Positions 1 to 8,718 of a stretch of DNA of 64,000 bases are shown piece by piece. The stretch's first letter is position 1; each line of letters begins with the position of its first letter. The DNA comes from Nocardia acididurans (GTDB lineage Bacteria > Actinomycetota > Actinomycetes > Mycobacteriales > Mycobacteriaceae): the NCBI RefSeq assembly GCF_016741815.1, contig NZ_JAERRJ010000015.1, forward strand, positions 99,894-163,893, written 5' to 3'. The position numbers and the translations under genes are program-made. The notes beneath the pieces are model-generated. The model was not told the DNA's origin. It made no database searches and saw nothing but the letters and a program-made list of their open reading frames with translations.

Positions 1-978
1 TGCTCGAAGGAGGACGCGGGCGATGCCCGTCGCGCCGCCGATGTGCTCGGAATCCCGTTCTACGTCTGGGATTTCGCGGACCGCTTCAAGGAAGACGTGA
101 TCGACGACTTCGTCGCCGCCTACGCCGCGGGGGAGACCCCGAACCCGTGCCTGCGCTGCAACGAGAAGATCAAGTTCTCGGCGCTGGCCGATCGTGCGGT
201 CGCGCTGGGCTTCGACGCCGTGGTCACCGGGCACTACGCCCGGCTCGAGGACGGCGTGCTGCGCCGGGCCGTCGACGCCGACAAGGACCAGTCCTACGTG
301 CTCGCGGTGCTGACCTCCGATCAGCTCGCACGCGCCATGTTCCCGGTCGGCGACACCCCCAAGCCGCGGATCCGCGAGGAGGCGGCCGAGCGCGGCCTGG
401 CCGTGGCCAACAAGCCCGACAGCCACGACATCTGCTTCATCCCCTCCGGGGACACCCGCGCCTTCCTCGGCGCGAAGATCGGCGTCCGCCCCGGCGCGGT
501 CCTCGATGCCGACGGCACCAAGCTCGCCGATCACGACGGCGTGCACGGCTTCACCATCGGCCAGCGCAAGGGCCTCGGCCTGCCCGGCCCCGCTGCCGAC
601 GGCAAGCCCCGCTACGTCACCGAGATCGACCCCGAATCCGGCACCGTCCGTGTCGGTTCCGCCGCCGACCTCGAGGTCTGGACGGTCCTGGCCGACCGCG
701 CCATCTGGACGTCCGGCGAAACCCCTTCCGGCCCTGTGGAATGCGTGGCCCAGGTCCGCGCCCACGGCGGCACCGCCCCCGCGGTGGCCGAGGCGGTGGA
801 CGGCGGCCTGGTGGTCCGCCTGCGTGAACCCCTCACCGGTGTGGCCAAGGGCCAGGCCGTGGTCCTCTACCGTCCCGACGCGGACGGCGACGAAGTGCTC
901 GGCAGCGGCACCATTTCCGGCACCGAGCGCGAACCTCACACGTACGCAAGCGAACTGGTCTCGGACAACGCCCGGTGA
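1..978 (+). CDS. mnmA: tRNA-specific 2-thiouridylase MnmA (5' end outside window)
   Basis: MnmA transfers sulfur to U34 of the tRNAs for Lys, Glu and Gln in the cytoplasm, using ATP to adenylate the base. The reading frame is open from base 1, so the N-terminal PP-loop is off the window. The first visible residues are CSKEDAGDARRAADVLGIPF, typical of this family. The motif TPNPCLRCN (about bases 137-163) holds the first catalytic cysteine and HDICFIPSG (about bases 424-450) the second. The C-terminal beta-barrel (FTIGQRKGLG and onward) is complete. The stop overlaps the GTG start of the next gene by 4 bases, so the two are probably cotranscribed. The family is certain; only the start is missing. 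Confidence 0.96.
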   Translation, partial: CSKEDAGDARRAADVLGIPFYVWDFADRFKEDVIDDFVAAYAAGETPNPCLRCNEKIKFSALADRAVALGFDAVVTGHYARLEDGVLRRAVDADKDQSYVLAVLTSDQLARAMFPVGDTPKPRIREEAAERGLAVANKPDSHDICFIPSGDTRAFLGAKIGVRPGAVLDADGTKLADHDGVHGFTIGQRKGLGLPGPAADGKPRYVTEIDPESGTVRVGSAADLEVWTVLADRAIWTSGETPSGPVECVAQVRAHGGTAPAVAEAVDGGLVVRLREPLTGVAKGQAVVLYRPDADGDEVLGSGTISGTEREPHTYASELVSDNAR

Positions 979-2018
979 CCAGCGGCGAAGACCGATTCCG
1001 GCTGCGCGGCGGAATCGCGACCGGGGTCGGTTCGTGGCCCGGGGCCGATCCGCGGGAGGCCGCCGCCACCATCGTGGGCGAGCTGGGTGAACTGCCGCAT
1101 CTGGTGGAGCTGCCCGCGCGCGGCGTGGGATCCGACATGATCGGGCGGTCCTCGGCGCTGCTGGTGGAGATGCGGTTCGACAGCACCACCAGGGGATACC
1201 GGCTGGCCGCGCGGCCCGGTGCGGTGGCGCGGCGGGCGCACGATCTGCTGCGGTCCGATCTGGATGCGCTCGAAGAGGCTTGGGAGACAGCGGGTTTCGC
1301 TGGTTCCGGACGGCCGGTGAAGGTGCAGGCGGTGGGACCGCTGTCGCTGGCCGCGCAGGTGGAACTGCCGGGCGGTCATCGGGTGCTGACCGATTCCGGT
1401 GCGCTGCGCGATCTTTCGGAGTCGCTGGCGGAGGGGCTGCGCAATCACGCGGCCGAGGTCGGCAAGCGGCTGGGCGCGGATGTGCTCGTGCAGCTGGACG
1501 AGCCGCTGCTGACCGACGTGCTGGACGGCACCCTGCGCGGCGTCAGCGTCTTGAACACGGTGCGCGCCATGCCCGAACCGGAAGCGCTGCACACCCTCGA
1601 CGCGGTGATCGGCGCGCAGTCCGGTCCGGTGCTGGTGCACACCTGCGCGGCGGCCCCGGCCCTCGGGTTCCTGCGTAGGAGCGCCGCAGCCGCCGTCGGT
1701 TTCGACATGGCCGCCATCGGTACCCGCGATCTCGACCGGATCGGCGAAATCCTCGATGCCGGAAAGTATCTGGCGCTCGGCCTGATCCCGACCACCGCTC
1801 CGGCCGTCCCGCAGACCTGGCGGGAAATCGCCGAACCCGGTGTGCGCCTGATCGATCGGCTCGGTTTCCGTCGCCGACTGCTCGCCGAACAAATCCTGGT
1901 CACCCCGGCCTGCGGGCTGGCGGGCGCACCGCTGTCCTGGGCGCGCCAGGCCCTGACACTGGCCGCGGAGACCGCGCACGCCTACGCCGACGAGCCGGAA
2001 GCGCTCACCTTCGACTGA
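975..2018 (+). CDS. MetE C-terminal-domain-like protein (Rv3015c type)
   Basis: This 347-residue protein resembles only the C-terminal barrel of cobalamin-independent methionine synthase (MetE, about 750 residues). It lacks the N-terminal folate/homocysteine half. Zinc-ligand-like residues remain: an HTC motif at about residue 222 and PACGLAGA near residue 313. The N-terminus (GSWPGADPREA) fits the short actinobacterial form found beside mnmA and ligA, of which M. tuberculosis Rv3015c is an example. The GTG start overlaps the mnmA stop (GTGA). The true reaction is unknown. A short methyltransferase or a structural homologue is possible, and full methionine synthase activity is not expected from this length. 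Confidence 0.85.
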   Translation: MTSGEDRFRLRGGIATGVGSWPGADPREAAATIVGELGELPHLVELPARGVGSDMIGRSSALLVEMRFDSTTRGYRLAARPGAVARRAHDLLRSDLDALEEAWETAGFAGSGRPVKVQAVGPLSLAAQVELPGGHRVLTDSGALRDLSESLAEGLRNHAAEVGKRLGADVLVQLDEPLLTDVLDGTLRGVSVLNTVRAMPEPEALHTLDAVIGAQSGPVLVHTCAAAPALGFLRRSAAAAVGFDMAAIGTRDLDRIGEILDAGKYLALGLIPTTAPAVPQTWREIAEPGVRLIDRLGFRRRLLAEQILVTPACGLAGAPLSWARQALTLAAETAHAYADEPEALTFD

Positions 2019-2071
2019 CCCTGACACCTGTCAGGTATTGCAAACCCCGGGCCCTCCATAGATTTCCCCGC

Positions 2072-2317
2072 ATGGAGACACTGATTTTCTTCGGCATCAT
2101 CGCCGCGATCGCCCTGGTGGTGTTCCTCGTCGTCCGTTCCTCCGGCGGCAGCCGCCGCACCGGTCGTAGCTCGCGAGGAGGTTGGGCCGCAGGCGGCTCA
2201 GGCGGCTCGGACGGCGGCAGTTGGGGCGGCTGGGGTGGCTCGGACGGCGGTGGCGGCGGCGGAGGTTGCGGCGGCGGCGGAGGCGGAGGAGACGGCGGTG
2301 GCGGTGGCGGCTGTTGA
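2072..2317 (+). CDS. Small glycine-rich single-pass membrane protein
   Basis: This 81-residue protein has one N-terminal membrane helix (about residues 4-21, IFFGIIAAIALVVFLVVRSS). A short Ser/Arg stretch follows, then a tail made almost entirely of Gly with Ser, Trp and Cys, ending in two Gly runs each closed by Cys. Such tails are seen in small actinobacterial envelope proteins of unknown function. Its base composition matches the surroundings. It lies 53 bases after the MetE-like gene and converges on the next gene. No function can be assigned. The low-complexity tail makes any homology search unreliable. Confidence 0.6.
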   Translation: METLIFFGIIAAIALVVFLVVRSSGGSRRTGRSSRGGWAAGGSGGSDGGSWGGWGGSDGGGGGGGCGGGGGGGDGGGGGGC

Positions 2318-2336
2318 GCGGCGGGCACCTGTCCGG

Positions 2337-2738
2337 CTAGAGCTGTTTGCCCTCCTGGGGGCCGTTGCCCGGCTGGTCGCGGCGGCTGCTGCCGAGGTAG
2401 GGGCGCGCGCCCGGATGACCGATCTGCCAGTGGTCGGGTTTGCCCGCCGGGTATACGACCGGGATCTGGTCGCCGGGGGAGGGCCACTGGTTGACGTCCC
2501 AGGCGAAGCGGCCGTAGACCTCGTGGGCCACCAGCGTCGGGCTGGAGATGTGCCCGGCGAGGGTGACGTACTGTTCGCCGGTCGCGTCGGGGCGCGGGCT
2601 CACACCGGTGACGTACAGCGTGCCGGATTCCGGGCTCGCCATGGACCCCTCGCTCCTGCGCCGGAAGTACATGAACAGGGCGACGAGCGAGCCGATCATC
2701 AGCAGGAGGAACGTCAGCTGTAGGAGCATGTCTTCCAT
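2337..2738 (-). CDS. Hypothetical single-pass membrane protein, 133 aa
   Basis: The protein begins MEDMLLQLTFLLLMIGSLVA, one membrane helix (about residues 5-25) followed by a basic RRR stop-transfer signal. The remaining 110 residues are soluble and include VYGRFAWDVNQWPSPGDQIP and VVYPAGKPDHWQIG. The pattern of beta-rich segments and Trp residues suggests a small globular domain outside or inside the membrane. I do not recognise the family. It lies 22 bases downstream of the ATPase gene on the same strand, so the two may form an operon. Confidence 0.65.
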   Translation of the reverse strand: MEDMLLQLTFLLLMIGSLVALFMYFRRRSEGSMASPESGTLYVTGVSPRPDATGEQYVTLAGHISSPTLVAHEVYGRFAWDVNQWPSPGDQIPVVYPAGKPDHWQIGHPGARPYLGSSRRDQPGNGPQEGKQL

Positions 2739-2760
2739 GCTAGGCGGGAGCGCCGCGCCC

Positions 2761-4005
2761 TCAGTGCGCGGCGAGTTCCGAGGTGCCTTCGGGCGTGCGG
2801 CGTAGCTGCCAGACCGTGGTGCGCTTGGTTTGCGAGCGCCCGTTGCCGCGGTCGATGAGCGGGCGGTTGGCGGTGGTGAAGAGGAGTTGCGCGCCTTCGG
2901 TATTGGTCTCCGGGTTCTGGAACAGCTGGATGAGCCGATCGGCCGCTTCGGGGGTGAGGTGGGCGTCGATATCGTCCACGGCGAGCACGCCGCCGGCGTC
3001 GAGGGCGTCGAGCATGGGTGGCAGCAGGCGCAGCATGGCCAGGGTGCTGGTGGATTCGTCGGTGATGTCGAAGGCGGTGTCGATGCCCTCGTGGACCAGT
3101 CCGAGGCCGACGCCCCGGCGGGCCACCATCCGCGAGTAGAGCGCGTCGCGGGCCGCGTAGAGGTTGGTCAGTTCGCGTTGCAGCAGGGTGACGGTGATGC
3201 CGTGTTCGAGGAAGAGCTCCTCGGCGTAGCTGGGGGAGCTGGTGCAGGCCTCGATCTCCTTGGTGGTGCCCGCGATGTCGTTGTCCAGGTCGCGCAGATA
3301 GTCGGCGTACATGGGATCGTCGGTGGGCAGCAGCAGATCGGTGATGCCGACGTCGGCCGCGCGCAGCAGGGTGAGCAGGCGTACGGCGTGGTCGGTGGAG
3401 CGGGAGATGTGGCTGCCGACGCGGTGGGCGAGTTCCTGTGGATCCGGTTGCCCGCATTGGACTTCCAGCAGGGACTGGAACCAGCGGTAGGCGGGTACCA
3501 GCGGCTCGGCGTAGAGCTGCCCGGACAGGCTGAGCAGCAGCGCGTTCGGGCGCACCAGGGGGACGACCGCGCCCAATCCGTAACGGGCGGCCTCGAATTG
3601 GGGGCCGATGCGGATGTCCTCGCCGTCGCGTTCGTAGACGACGCGTTTGCGGTTGTGCGGATGCGACCACAGCCATTCGGCGGTGACGTCGGCGTTGTCG
3701 AGCCGGAACCCGTAGGTGTAGGGGCAGCCCTCGGCGACGAAGTGCGCCACGAATTCCGAAGGGCGGTCCGCGAATCCGAGGTGCGGGGTGCGCACCGGGC
3801 CGGAGTAGGGGTCCCATCCGGTGACGGAGTTGAGGACGGCGTCGCGCATCCGCTCGAGCGCATCCACCAATCCGGACTTGCCGGTGGCGGCCGCGCCGTA
3901 GACGGCGGTCACGGGGGTGGCAACCGGCCCGTTGCCACGGGTGAGCCGCAACTCCTGCGGCTCGGCGAGGGATCGGTGATTAGTCACCTGAAAACTGCGC
4001 AACAC
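2761..4005 (-). CDS. AAA family ATPase (AAA_15/AAA_21 type)
   Basis: This 414-residue protein has an SMC/ABC-like ATPase layout. Walker A is GAAATGKS at residues 37-44. Walker B (GVLAVDDIDAHLTPEA) is near the C-terminus and is followed by LLFTTANRPL, an H-loop-like region without the usual His. The open frame runs further upstream, but the family start VLRSFQVTNHRSL at a GTG preceded by an AGGA-containing sequence is chosen. No TOPRIM nuclease domain is visible, so it is not a full OLD nuclease. Homologues are often stand-alone or partner with small effectors. The neighbouring membrane protein could be one, which is inference. Confidence 0.8.
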   Translation of the reverse strand: MLRSFQVTNHRSLAEPQELRLTRGNGPVATPVTAVYGAAATGKSGLVDALERMRDAVLNSVTGWDPYSGPVRTPHLGFADRPSEFVAHFVAEGCPYTYGFRLDNADVTAEWLWSHPHNRKRVVYERDGEDIRIGPQFEAARYGLGAVVPLVRPNALLLSLSGQLYAEPLVPAYRWFQSLLEVQCGQPDPQELAHRVGSHISRSTDHAVRLLTLLRAADVGITDLLLPTDDPMYADYLRDLDNDIAGTTKEIEACTSSPSYAEELFLEHGITVTLLQRELTNLYAARDALYSRMVARRGVGLGLVHEGIDTAFDITDESTSTLAMLRLLPPMLDALDAGGVLAVDDIDAHLTPEAADRLIQLFQNPETNTEGAQLLFTTANRPLIDRGNGRSQTKRTTVWQLRRTPEGTSELAAH

Positions 4006-4094
4006 CCTCGATATCCTGCCGGTCGCGACGCGGAAAGGCGACTCTCTCGTTTCGGACACGCGAGTAGCTTCCGGTAGCCGGGACCGTGAGGGCC

Positions 4095-4147
4095 TTGACG
4101 TGCAACCAAAAGGTTGCCTATTCTGGCTCATGCAACCAAAAGGTTGC
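4095..4147 (+). promoter_or_regulatory. Promoter with two identical ArsR-type operators
   Basis: A good promoter is visible: TTGACG (4095-4100), an 18-bp spacer and TATTCT (4119-4124). Two identical 16-bp dyads, GCAACCAAAAGGTTGC, lie at 4102-4117 and 4132-4147, with starts 30 bp apart. The first fills the spacer and the second lies just past the likely start site. The layout predicts autorepression of the ArsR-type gene that begins at 4181. The arms GCAACC/GGTTGC with an AAAA centre are seen directly. Binding is inferred from position and from the family habit. Confidence 0.8.
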
Positions 4148-4180
4148 GTAAAGCGAGGGCAGGAGGGGTGAGGCACCCTG

Positions 4181-4984
4181 GTGGATGACATGTTCGAGGC
4201 CGTCTTCAAGGCCCTGGCCGATGCGAGTCGCCGCAGACTGCTCGACAGCCTGAACGACCGCAACGGCCAGACCCTGCGCGAACTCTGCGCCGGGCTGGAC
4301 ATGACCCGCCAGGCCGTCAGCAAACATCTGGCCGTGCTGGAGGCCGCCAACCTGGTCACCACGCTGCGGCGCGGGCGCGAGAAACTGCACTACCTCAACC
4401 CCGAACCCGTCAACGCCATCGCCGACCGCTGGATCAACCGCTACGACCGCGGGCGCCTGCACGCACTCGCGGACCTCAAATCCGCATTGGAGAGCGACAT
4501 CATGAGCGACGAATTCGTCTACACCAGCTACATCCGCACCACCCCCGAGAAGCTGTGGCAGGCCCTGACCGATCCGGCCTTCACCAAGCGCTACTGGGGC
4601 GCCACCTTCGACACCGACTGGCGCACCGGCTCGGCCATGACCTGGGAGCAATCCGGTTGGGTGAGCAAGGATCCCGAACAGGTGATCCTTGAATCCAGCC
4701 CGTACACCCGGCTCGCCTACACCTGGCATTCGGTGGACACCGCCTTCGGCGAGCAGTTCGGCTTCAGCCCCGAGGACACCGCGAAGCTGATGGCCGAGCG
4801 GCGGTCCAAGGTCGCCTTCGAGATCGAACCCGTGGGCGAGATGGTGAAACTCACGGTGGTGCACGACGGCTTCGAGTCGGGCAGCACCATGCTCGCCGGG
4901 ATCACCGAGGGGTGGCCCGCCATCCTGTCCAACCTCAAGACGCTGCTGGAAACCGGTGAGACCCTGCCGGATCCGGAGGCGTAG
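4181..4984 (+). CDS. ArsR-family regulator fused to an SRPBCC (AHSA1) domain
   Basis: This 267-residue protein has two domains. Residues 1-100 are a winged helix of the ArsR family (KALADASRRRLLDSL and MTRQAVSKHLAVLEAA as recognition region) with no metal-binding Cys motif. Residues 105-260 are an SRPBCC/AHSA1 ligand-binding domain (YIRTTPEKLWQALTDPAF, GWPAILSNLKTLLET). In many genomes these are two adjacent genes, so a fusion would let a hydrophobic ligand control DNA binding directly. The GTG at 4181 follows an AGGAGGGG sequence; an in-frame ATG lies at 4190. The twin operators just upstream suggest autoregulation. The ligand is unknown. Confidence 0.88.
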   Translation: MDDMFEAVFKALADASRRRLLDSLNDRNGQTLRELCAGLDMTRQAVSKHLAVLEAANLVTTLRRGREKLHYLNPEPVNAIADRWINRYDRGRLHALADLKSALESDIMSDEFVYTSYIRTTPEKLWQALTDPAFTKRYWGATFDTDWRTGSAMTWEQSGWVSKDPEQVILESSPYTRLAYTWHSVDTAFGEQFGFSPEDTAKLMAERRSKVAFEIEPVGEMVKLTVVHDGFESGSTMLAGITEGWPAILSNLKTLLETGETLPDPEA

Positions 4985-5097
4985 CCCGGGGCGCGGCCGC
5001 CGCGCCGCCACCGGTTCCGCGTGGCCTCGGCCACCATCCGGACCGGACGGTGTACCAGCATCTCGCGTTGCCGAGGCGATACCAATAGGCTTGCGCC

Positions 5098-6975
5098 GTG
5101 ATTTCCGGGCGGACAGTGGTCGACGGGCGCTTCGAATTGCTCGAGCCGCTCGGTAGCGGCGGTATGGGAACGGTGTGGCGGGCCTACGACCTCATGCTGC
5201 ATCGCGAAGTGGCATTGAAGGAGGTGCGCGCCGCCGACGCGGACGGCGCACCGGGTTCGGCCGCGGTGCAACGGGAGCGCGTGCTGCGCGAGGCGCGCGC
5301 CCTGGCACGGATCGGCCACCCGAATGTGGTGGCCATCCACCACATCGTGGATTCGCCCGATCTCGAACACCCGTGGATCGTCATGGAGCTGGTGCGCGGC
5401 CGCAGTCTCGCCGACCTGCTCGCCCAGGGCCCGCTCGCCCCCGCGCACGCCGCCTTCCTGGGCCGTGGCCTGCTCGCCGCCCTGCGCGCCGCGCACGCCA
5501 CCGGCGTCCTGCACCGCGACATCAAACCCGCCAATGTGCTGCTGCGCGAGGACGGTTCGCCCGTCCTCACCGACTTCGGCATCGCCGCCATCGACGGCAT
5601 GAACGGCCTCACCTCCACCGGCAGCGTGGTCGGCTCCCTCGACTACGTGGCCCCCGAACGCCTCCAGGGCGAGGAGGGCCACCCCGCCTCCGATCTGTGG
5701 TCGCTGGCGCTGGTCCTCTACGTGGCGGTCGAGGGCTACCACCCCATGCGCCGCGACACCACCGTCGCCACCCTGGCCGCAGTCCTCAAGGGCGAAGTCC
5801 CGCACCCGGAACGCGCCGGCGCCCTGACCACCGCCCTGCGCGCCCTCCTCGTCCCCGACCCCAATCAACGCCCCACCCTCGACCAGACCGACTGGCTGCT
5901 CGCCGAAGTCATGGGCACACCCGGGGCGACGGTCGCCCCTCGCTTCGACCTCGCGCCGGGAGGCCCGGCCTCGACATCGGCGCCGGGCTCCGGCTCGGGT
6001 CCCATCGTGCCGCAGGCGGGTGCGCCGAGCGTGCCGCAGGCGGGTGCGGTGGGATCGAGACCGCCTCTGCCGCAAGGCAACTGGGGTGCAACCAGCCCTG
6101 GTGTGCCGCAGGGTGCCGTGGGTGGATCGACATCCGGTGCCACACCGGGGGGTTGGCCCGGTACGAACCCGGCGACGCCGCAGGCGGGTTGGGCGGGTTC
6201 CGGGCCGGGTGGATCGCATCCGGGCGCGATGGGTTCCGGGCACCTCGGCCCGCCTGCGGGGCCGATGGGTTCCGCGCCGCTTCCCGCGCCGCCGGGTCGC
6301 CGTGAGCGTGGGCTGAATCGCTGGTGGGTGATCACGGGTCTGGCCACGGCCGCGGTGCTTGTCGCGGTGGTGTCGGTGATGTCTGAATCCGGTGACTCGC
6401 AGTCGAATACGGGTGAGACCACGGGGCTTGCGCTGCCGTCGGGCATCGTCATCCCGTCGGACCTGCCCACGGGTGGCGTGGTGGTAGGGCCCACGTCCAC
6501 GGTGAACACCACGCAGGGCGACGGGGTGGGGTTGCTGACGCCCGACGGGGTGCGCGGGGTGATCGCCGCCCTGGAGAAGGCCACCGGTGGGAAGCAGTTC
6601 ACCGAGACGGTTTTCTATCCGACCTACGCGAATTCCGGTGCGCCCCTGGCTGATAGGCCCAAATACTACGACGAGTACGTCTATCGCGACGGTACGGCCT
6701 CCCGTAAGGGGCCCGGTGGCACGCTCTCCAGTGGCGAGACCACCGTGGACCTGAGCTCGATCAATTGGGATGCGCTGCCTGGTCTTTGGAAGACCGCCGA
6801 GGAGAAGCTCAATGTCCCGAACCCGAACCTGCGCTACGTGATCGTCAATCCCGCATGGACTTTCAACGACGACAAGCCGACAGTGCTGATCTACCTGACC
6901 AATGAATACAGCGGCGCGGGCTACCTGGCCGCCGACATCGACGGCACGGTGATCAAGGTCTACGCCCAGGAGTGA
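5098..6975 (+). CDS. Transmembrane Ser/Thr protein kinase with C-terminal extracytoplasmic domain
   Basis: This 625-residue kinase has the Gly loop GSGGMG at residues 19-24, the HRDIKPAN catalytic loop (Asp141) and DFG (Asp159), so it should be active. A Gly/Pro/Gln-rich linker (about 285-400, with repeated PQAG units) leads to one membrane helix (about 409-429). A roughly 190-residue outer domain follows, ending in a region with IVNPAWTFNDDKPT and IDGTVIKVYAQE. This resembles PepSY-like sensor folds, but I cannot assign it. The GTG start has no Shine-Dalgarno. TAGGCT lies at 5086-5091, 6 nt before the GTG, so the message is probably leaderless. The likely role is transduction of an envelope signal. 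Confidence 0.9.
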   Translation: MISGRTVVDGRFELLEPLGSGGMGTVWRAYDLMLHREVALKEVRAADADGAPGSAAVQRERVLREARALARIGHPNVVAIHHIVDSPDLEHPWIVMELVRGRSLADLLAQGPLAPAHAAFLGRGLLAALRAAHATGVLHRDIKPANVLLREDGSPVLTDFGIAAIDGMNGLTSTGSVVGSLDYVAPERLQGEEGHPASDLWSLALVLYVAVEGYHPMRRDTTVATLAAVLKGEVPHPERAGALTTALRALLVPDPNQRPTLDQTDWLLAEVMGTPGATVAPRFDLAPGGPASTSAPGSGSGPIVPQAGAPSVPQAGAVGSRPPLPQGNWGATSPGVPQGAVGGSTSGATPGGWPGTNPATPQAGWAGSGPGGSHPGAMGSGHLGPPAGPMGSAPLPAPPGRRERGLNRWWVITGLATAAVLVAVVSVMSESGDSQSNTGETTGLALPSGIVIPSDLPTGGVVVGPTSTVNTTQGDGVGLLTPDGVRGVIAALEKATGGKQFTETVFYPTYANSGAPLADRPKYYDEYVYRDGTASRKGPGGTLSSGETTVDLSSINWDALPGLWKTAEEKLNVPNPNLRYVIVNPAWTFNDDKPTVLIYLTNEYSGAGYLAADIDGTVIKVYAQE

Positions 6976-6985
6976 TCCGGGGGTG

Positions 6986-7405
6986 TCATCCGGCCGTGCC
7001 ATAGGCCCGCGTCGGCGTGACGCGGACGACGGCGCGGCGGTCGGTGACCATCGCGCGGCGGTAGTCGTCCCAGTTCTCGTGTTCGCCGCTGAGCGCGCGG
7101 TAGTAGGCGACCAGTTCATCCACCGTCGGATCGTCGACTTCCGTTGCTACGGGAGAGATTTCGGCGTCGCCCTCCAGGACGGCGTAGGCCCAGAAGTCGT
7201 CTCGGAGCACGTGCACGGCGGCCCAGGGCGCGCGCTGGATGTTGCGGTACTTGGCCCGGTCGGCGGTGACGGAGATGCGAATGATGCCGTCGTCGCCCAC
7301 CCAGTGCAGCACATTGGACAGCTGCGGCCGCCCGTCGCGGCGCATGGTGGCGAGCACCGATTTGTGGTTGGTGCGAGCGAACGCGGTTGCTGTCGCGAGG
7401 TCCAT
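6986..7405 (-). CDS. PPOX-class F420-dependent oxidoreductase
   Basis: This 139-residue split-barrel protein belongs to the pyridoxamine-phosphate-oxidase-like superfamily. It shows NHKSVLATMRRDGRPQLSNV at the N-terminus, KYRNIQRAPWAAVHV in the middle and WDDYRRAMVTDRRAVVRVTP at the end. This is the pattern of mycobacterial Rv1155-like enzymes that bind the deazaflavin F420. The length fits the family. It probably reduces an unknown substrate in the cytoplasm. It converges on the kinase gene with only about 10 bases between stops. The subfamily assignment is moderately sure and the substrate unknown. Confidence 0.85.
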   Translation of the reverse strand: MDLATATAFARTNHKSVLATMRRDGRPQLSNVLHWVGDDGIIRISVTADRAKYRNIQRAPWAAVHVLRDDFWAYAVLEGDAEISPVATEVDDPTVDELVAYYRALSGEHENWDDYRRAMVTDRRAVVRVTPTRAYGTAG

Positions 7406-7518
7406 ATGTGGTGGAACCGGCGTCGCACCGCCGGTGTTCCCCCACGCGGGTACGAGCCCCGCCGCGGCCCGTACCCGCGACGCGGATCTGTGTCGGTGCC
7501 CTCTGGCAGGCTTGCCCT

Positions 7519-8067
7519 GTGGATGCGGTGACCTTCTCCGATGCGGCGGCCTTCGACGCCTGGCTCGAAGCCAATCACGGCGCCCCTGAGGGGGTGTGGA
7601 TCCGCGTGGCCAAGCAGGGCTCGGGCATCCCCTCGATCACCAGTGACGAGATGGTCGACGTGGGCCTGTGCTGGGGCTGGATCTCGGGTCAGCGCAAGGG
7701 GCTGGACGCCCAGTACTACCTGCAGAAGTATGTCCCGCGCCGTCCGCGCAGCCACTGGTCCCAGGTGAACGTCGACAAGGTCGAACAGCTCACCGCCGCG
7801 GGCCGCATGCGCGCACCCGGCCTGGCCGAGGTCGCCGCCGCGCGGGCCGACGGCCGCTGGCAGGCCGCCTACCCCTCCCAGGCGACCTTCACCGTCCCGC
7901 CCGATCTGGCCGATGAGCTACGCCGCCACCCGGCCGCGGCCACCGCCTACGAGTCCCTGGATCGCACTCGTCAATACGCGATCGTCCTGGAACTCCTGCG
8001 CGCCCGAACCGACCGGGCCCGTGCCACCCGCCTCGCGAAAGCCCTCTCAGCCCTCGAAACTCGCTGA
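7519..8067 (+). CDS. YdeI/OmpD-associated family protein
   Basis: This 182-residue cytoplasmic protein matches the YdeI/OmpD-associated family. It has FDAWLEANHGAPEGVWIRVAK, then a WGWISGQRKGLD segment, VPRRPRSHWSQVNVDKVEQL, and a C-terminal helical bundle ending RATRLAKALSAL. The biochemical role of the family is not settled. The frame is open further upstream, but homology begins at the GTG VDAVTFSDAAAF. CAGGCT at 7507-7512 lies 6 nt before that GTG and no Shine-Dalgarno is seen, which favours a leaderless start. It is divergent from the F420 enzyme gene. Confidence 0.82.
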   Translation: MDAVTFSDAAAFDAWLEANHGAPEGVWIRVAKQGSGIPSITSDEMVDVGLCWGWISGQRKGLDAQYYLQKYVPRRPRSHWSQVNVDKVEQLTAAGRMRAPGLAEVAAARADGRWQAAYPSQATFTVPPDLADELRRHPAAATAYESLDRTRQYAIVLELLRARTDRARATRLAKALSALETR

Positions 8068-8100
8068 GCCGCGAGGGCTGCGACGCGATGTCGGCCGCCC

Positions 8101-8350
8101 TCAGCCCAGCCGCACAGGCAGCGAGCGGAGCCCGCGCAGGACAGGGCTTTGGATGCGGGCCGGTACTCCCGCGCGGGTGAGCCCGGGGGCCTGCGCGGCC
8201 AGGGCCTCGAGGGCGATGCGGGCTTCCAGCCGGGCCAGGGCATTGGCGATGCAGTAGTGGATGCCTGTGCCGAAGGCCAAGTGGCCGTTGGTTTTCCGGC
8301 CGGGCAGGAATTCGTCCGGGCTTTCCCAGTGGCCCGGGTCGCGGTGCGCC
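8101..8350 (-). pseudogene. Cytochrome P450, C-terminal remnant
   Basis: On the minus strand this frame reads AHRDPGHWESPDEF, then HLAFGTGIHYCIANALARLE, and ends in PVLRGLRSLPVRLG before a TGA. That is the last 80 or so residues of a P450, with the haem-ligand signature FGxGxHxC intact. Everything N-terminal, including the I-helix and ExxR, is missing. The frame upstream instead belongs to a TetR remnant in a different phase. The fragment cannot fold as an enzyme. It is most simply the 3' end of a P450 gene left by an internal deletion. Confidence 0.85.
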
Positions 8351-8640
8351 GAATCAGATTGCGCCAGCTGGTGAGCAGGATGAGCGACCCGCGTGCGATG
8401 AGCGTGAGCTCGGCCTCCAGATTCCCCAGCGACAGCATCGGCGCGAGCGCGAATCCGGCTTCGGCGGTGGTGATGGCGCGTTCCACGGCCGCCGACAGCA
8501 CCTGCTCCTTGGACCCGAAGTGCGCGTAGAGCGCCCCGGAGTGCGGCGACAGCCCGGCCGCCGCCTCGATGGCCGCCGTGTCGCGCAGCAGGTTCCAGTG
8601 GCGGCCGCGAACTCGTCCGAAACCCGCTTCCCGGCATGCC
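8345..8640 (-). pseudogene. TetR-family regulator remnant joined out of frame to the P450 fragment
   Basis: One minus-strand frame encodes TAAIEAAAGLSPHSGALYAH followed by FGSKEQVLSAAVERAI, an unmistakable TetR recognition helix and following helix. It runs to LILLTSWRNLIRR, then shifts phase and becomes P450 sequence. The upstream end has degenerate sequence and an in-frame stop (about 8655-8657), so no valid start or helix 1 is present. About half of a normal 190-200 residue regulator remains. This points to one or more deletions that joined a tetR gene to a neighbouring P450 gene. It lies directly upstream of ligA. Confidence 0.8.
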
Positions 8641-8718
8641 GGAAAATCGCTCGCTTATGCGCGCGACGTGCGGGAATGTCGCGCGGGAGTGTCGGTGGCC
8701 TCGGCTACTGTGCTTGGT

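Noticed and set aside
936..2027. Long antisense frame over the MetE-like gene
   Set aside because: Shadow of a supported gene. No start or family support.
2200..2317. GGC/GGT repeats as CRISPR or satellite
   Set aside because: Repeats code in frame for a Gly-rich tail with no spacer structure.
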